Origin: Oceanobacillus arenosus
GTDB lineage: Bacteria; Bacillota; Bacilli; Bacillales; Amphibacillaceae
Assembly (NCBI RefSeq): GCF_003369575.1
Contig: NZ_PIOC01000001.1
Coordinates: forward strand, 124,001-188,000
Direction: 5' to 3'
Length of the DNA stretch: 64,000 nt
Positions 60,811 through 64,000 of this stretch are shown here, one piece after another (positions within the stretch are counted from its first letter, which is position 1; each line of letters starts with the position of its first letter). The position numbers and the translations under genes were made by a program. The notes beneath the pieces are model-generated. The model was not told the origin of the DNA. It searched no databases and worked only from the letters and a program-made list of their open reading frames with translations.

Positions 60811-60929
60811 TATATCTCCCCCCCTGCAGCATTTACTATTACCATATTCAACTGCTAGAGGAATGATGAGTAGTTGGTGGGGAAAAGCAGAAGAGCCGCT
60901 ATCCCTTAAGATAACAGCACTTTCAACTA

Positions 60930-62051
60930 CTACTTATTAAAATATCCCACAATCGCATCTGCAATTCTTCGGGAGGCCTCGCCATCACCGTATGGATTCG
61001 ATGCTTTTGCCATTTTATCATGTGCCGCTTTGTCTGAAAGAAGTTCATTTGCAACATTGAAGATTGTATCTTCATCTGTCCCTACTAATTTCAGTGTACC
61101 CGCGTCAATTCCTTCTGGTCTTTCCGTTGTGTCCCGAAGTACGAGCACTGGAACACCAAGTGATGGTGCCTCTTCTTGAACGCCACCTGAATCGGTTAAA
61201 ATTAAGTATGCACGTGCAGCAAAGTTATGGAAATCAACAACATCTAGTGGATCGATTAATTGAATGCGATCATCATTGCCTAAAATTTCATTCGCTGTTT
61301 CTTGGACAACTGGATTTAAATGGACAGGATAGACAACATGGATGTCATCATGTGTTTCCACCAACCGTTTAATCGCACGGAACATTTGCTGCATATTACT
61401 TCCAAGGTTTTCACGTCGATGTGCGGTCATTAAAACAAGACGCTTGTCACCGATTTTATCAAGAATTTCGTTCGAATAATGCTCATTTACCGTTGTTTTC
61501 AATGCATCAATCGCCGTATTCCCCGTTACATAGATGCGGTCTTCCGGTTTATTTTCATCCAAAAGATTTTGCTTCGATTTCTCTGTCGGTGAAAAATGTA
61601 AATCAGCCATCACACCTGTAAGCTGACGATTCATTTCTTCTGGAAACGGAGAGTACTTATTCCATGTACGAAGTCCAGCTTCAACATGACCAACTGCGAT
61701 TTGATTATAATAAGCTGCAAGTGAACCTGCAAAAGTCGTACTCGTATCACCATGCACAAGCACGATATCTGGTTGAACCTTCTTCATTACATCATCAAGA
61801 CCCTCTAATGCACGGGTGGTAATTTGCGCTAAGGTTTGTTGCTTCTTCATAATATTTAAATCATAGTCAGGTTTAATGCCAAAAATATCTAGTACTTGAT
61901 CAAGCATTTCCCGATGCTGTGCCGTTACCGTTACAATCGACTCAAATTCATCCGATCGTTTATTTAGTTCTATAACGAGTGGCGCCATTTTAATTGCTTC
62001 TGGTCTCGTTCCAAAGATAGTCATTACCTTAATACGTTTTGCCATTGTCAT
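60930..62051 (-). CDS. mnaA: UDP-N-acetylglucosamine 2-epimerase (non-hydrolysing)
   Basis: The 373-residue GT-B-fold enzyme interconverts UDP-GlcNAc and UDP-ManNAc. It has IFGTRPEAIKMAPLVIEL at the start, VLVHGDTSTTFAGSLAAYY, HVEAGLRTWNKYSPFPEE with catalytic acids, and LTDSGGVQEEAPSLGVPVLV. UDP-ManNAc feeds linkage-unit synthesis of wall teichoic acid and would feed the dehydrogenase at 7372-8628. Two in-frame ATGs; GGAG lies six bases from the first. It is downstream of upp and glyA, as in Bacillus. Confidence 0.95.
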   Translation of the reverse strand: MTMAKRIKVMTIFGTRPEAIKMAPLVIELNKRSDEFESIVTVTAQHREMLDQVLDIFGIKPDYDLNIMKKQQTLAQITTRALEGLDDVMKKVQPDIVLVHGDTSTTFAGSLAAYYNQIAVGHVEAGLRTWNKYSPFPEEMNRQLTGVMADLHFSPTEKSKQNLLDENKPEDRIYVTGNTAIDALKTTVNEHYSNEILDKIGDKRLVLMTAHRRENLGSNMQQMFRAIKRLVETHDDIHVVYPVHLNPVVQETANEILGNDDRIQLIDPLDVVDFHNFAARAYLILTDSGGVQEEAPSLGVPVLVLRDTTERPEGIDAGTLKLVGTDEDTIFNVANELLSDKAAHDKMAKASNPYGDGEASRRIADAIVGYFNK

Positions 62052-62091
62052 TTTTCACTCCAAGTTCCTATTAGTGGAGCCCTTCGTAAAT

Positions 62092-62124
62092 ACTTCCCGA
62101 AGCTTCAGGTAAAATTCGGGAAGT
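62092..62124 (-). other. Hairpin between upp and mnaA
   Basis: ACTTCCCGAA pairs perfectly with TTCGGGAAGT around a 13-base loop. There is no T-run on the minus strand (ATTTACG follows), so it may be a weak terminator or a stabiliser of upp mRNA. Confidence 0.55.
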
Positions 62125-62141
62125 GCCAGGCACCCTATATC

Positions 62142-62771
<630 letters not shown>

Positions 62772-62871
62772 TCACCGATCACTCCTTAAAATTATGATAT
62801 CCTTAAAATTGTACTGAAAAAAGGAGTAGCTTTCAAGTAATCTGGGAAATTTGTCGAAAAGAAATTGTAAA

Positions 62872-62897
62872 AGGGACTTTCCAGCTGGAAAGTCCCT
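62872..62897 (-). terminator. Terminator of glyA
   Basis: A perfect palindrome AGGGACTTTCC / GGAAAGTCCCT with AGCT centre, followed on the minus strand by TTTTAC. It lies 8 bases after the glyA stop. Confidence 0.85.
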
Positions 62898-62905
62898 GTA
62901 TGTTT

Positions 62906-64000
62906 TCATGCCAATTGGCCATATAAAACAAATTTACTTGTTAATGCTTGCACACGATTTTTTGCGTCTGCTTGTATTGCCCTGTCTTCTGGATTTTTCA
63001 ATGAAAGGGCGATGATTGCTGCAATCTCCTTCATTTCTGTTTCACCAAATCCACGTGTTGTCACAGCTGCTGTTCCAATTCGAACTCCACTTGTAATAAA
63101 CGGGCTTTCTTTATCGAATGGTATCGTATTTTTATTCGTTGTGATACCAATGTCATCCAATACCTTTTCCGCCACTTTCCCCGTTAAACCTAAAGGAGTT
63201 ACATCAACGAGCAATAAATGATTATCCGTTCCCCCGGAAACAATACGCAATCCTTCTTCTGTAAGTGCATCGCTCAGTGTCTTGGCATTATCGATAATAT
63301 TCTTCGCATATACCTTGAATTCCGGTGACAAGGCCTCTTTAAATGCAACTGCCTTCGCCGCAATAATGTGCATCAATGGGCCACCTTGGATTCCTGGGAA
63401 TACAGATTTATCGATTTGCTTTGCATACTTTTCCTTACACATAATGATTCCACCACGAGGACCTCTTAATGTTTTATGTGTTGTCGTTGTCACAAAATCT
63501 GCATACTCCACAGGATTTTGGTGGTAGCCAGCTGCAACGAGTCCAGCAATATGGGCCATATCAACCATTAACAGTGCATCGATTTCATCTGCAATTTCTT
63601 TTAATTTAGCAAAATCAATTGCACGAGAATATGCGGAAGCACCGGCAACAATTAATTTAGGCTTCACTTCTTTTGCCTTTTCTAATACGACGTCATAATC
63701 GAGCGTTTCAGTTTCTTTGTCCACACCATAATCAACAAAGTTATACTGTTTTCCACTAAAGTTCACAGGGCTACCATGTGTCAAATGCCCACCATGATTT
63801 AGGTTCATTCCTAAAACTGTATCCCCATGTTCTAGCACTGTAAAGTAAACCGCCATATTAGCCTGTGCGCCTGAATGTGGTTGAACATTTACATGTTCTG
63901 CACCGAATAATTGCTTCGCCCGGTCACGAGCTAAGTTTTCTACGACATCGACATGCTCGCAACCACCATAATATCTTTTTCCTGGATATCCTTCTGCATA
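62906..64000 (-). CDS. glyA: Serine hydroxymethyltransferase, partial (5' end outside window)
   Basis: The frame is open to the window edge, giving 364 C-terminal residues; about 50 N-terminal residues are missing. The PLP-dependent enzyme converts serine and tetrahydrofolate to glycine and methylene-THF. Visible motifs are [46 protein letters not shown] and the PLP lysine in [14 protein letters not shown]. The methionine at 63856 is internal, not the start. Followed by upp. Confidence 0.96.
   Translation of the reverse strand, partial: YAEGYPGKRYYGGCEHVDVVENLARDRAKQLFGAEHVNVQPHSGAQANMAVYFTVLEHGDTVLGMNLNHGGHLTHGSPVNFSGKQYNFVDYGVDKETETLDYDVVLEKAKEVKPKLIVAGASAYSRAIDFAKLKEIADEIDALLMVDMAHIAGLVAAGYHQNPVEYADFVTTTTHKTLRGPRGGIIMCKEKYAKQIDKSVFPGIQGGPLMHIIAAKAVAFKEALSPEFKVYAKNIIDNAKTLSDALTEEGLRIVSGGTDNHLLLVDVTPLGLTGKVAEKVLDDIGITTNKNTIPFDKESPFITSGVRIGTAAVTTRGFGETEMKEIAAIIALSLKNPEDRAIQADAKNRVQALTSKFVLYGQLA

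Overview
The window is low-GC chromosomal DNA from an endospore-forming, flagellated member of the Bacillaceae. The protein sequences and the dense short intergenic repeats resemble the Oceanobacillus/Virgibacillus group; that placement is my inference. Evidence includes spoIIID, spoIIQ, spoIID, comK, mbl, flhO/flhP, a complete F1Fo ATP synthase operon, murA, tagO, vpr, upp and glyA, in an order close to the known Bacillus subtilis glyA-upp-mnaA-atp-murA-spoIID-spoIIQ-spoIIID-mbl-flhO-flhP-fabZ backbone. No rRNA, tRNA, CRISPR array or intact transposase was seen.

Region 1 (1-15.6 kb, all minus strand) is a cell-surface polysaccharide locus. It holds two large CgeB-like glycosyltransferases (one fused to a GT2 domain), three GT-B glycosyltransferases, a UDP-ManNAc-type dehydrogenase, an ABC-2 exporter (TagG/TagH-like), a methyltransferase with a long coiled coil, and a heparinase II/III-like protein. 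The dehydrogenase would use UDP-ManNAc made by the 2-epimerase encoded far away at 60.9-62.1 kb. Next come a 1427-residue secreted protein (beta-propeller, three CWB2 wall-binding repeats, 5'-nucleotidase) and tagO, which primes wall polymer synthesis.

Region 2 (21.5-28 kb) has mixed strands. It holds an unusual 134-residue membrane protein built like two F-ATPase c-subunit hairpins, a split ThrE-type exporter, zwf, comK, a YjfB-like protein, a small lipoprotein, fabZ and an EpuA-like protein.

Region 3 (28-39 kb, mostly minus) is the flagellar/sporulation block flhP-flhO-mbl-spoIIID-spoIIQ-spoIID. Three genes are interspersed: an FMN reductase, an AimR-like TPR protein that seems to lack the DNA-binding domain, and mntH.

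Region 4 (39-47.3 kb) is an oligopeptide ABC transporter operon (oppB-C-D-A) with an LD-carboxypeptidase. Its second ATPase is separated and bracketed by two inverted copies of a MITE-like repeat. A class A beta-lactamase-like cytoplasmic protein lies upstream. Together these suggest uptake and trimming of wall peptides.

Region 5 (47.4-64 kb) holds murA, ywmB, a DUF1146 protein, the atpIBEFHAGDC operon, vpr, an unannotated 51-residue ORF, wecB/mnaA, upp and the 3' part of glyA. Repeat elements lie inside the atp operon (atpE-atpF and atpG-atpD gaps) and at both of its flanks.

Many starts were moved from the longest ORF to a start preceded by a good Shine-Dalgarno sequence, including several TTG/GTG starts and one likely CTG start (atpC).
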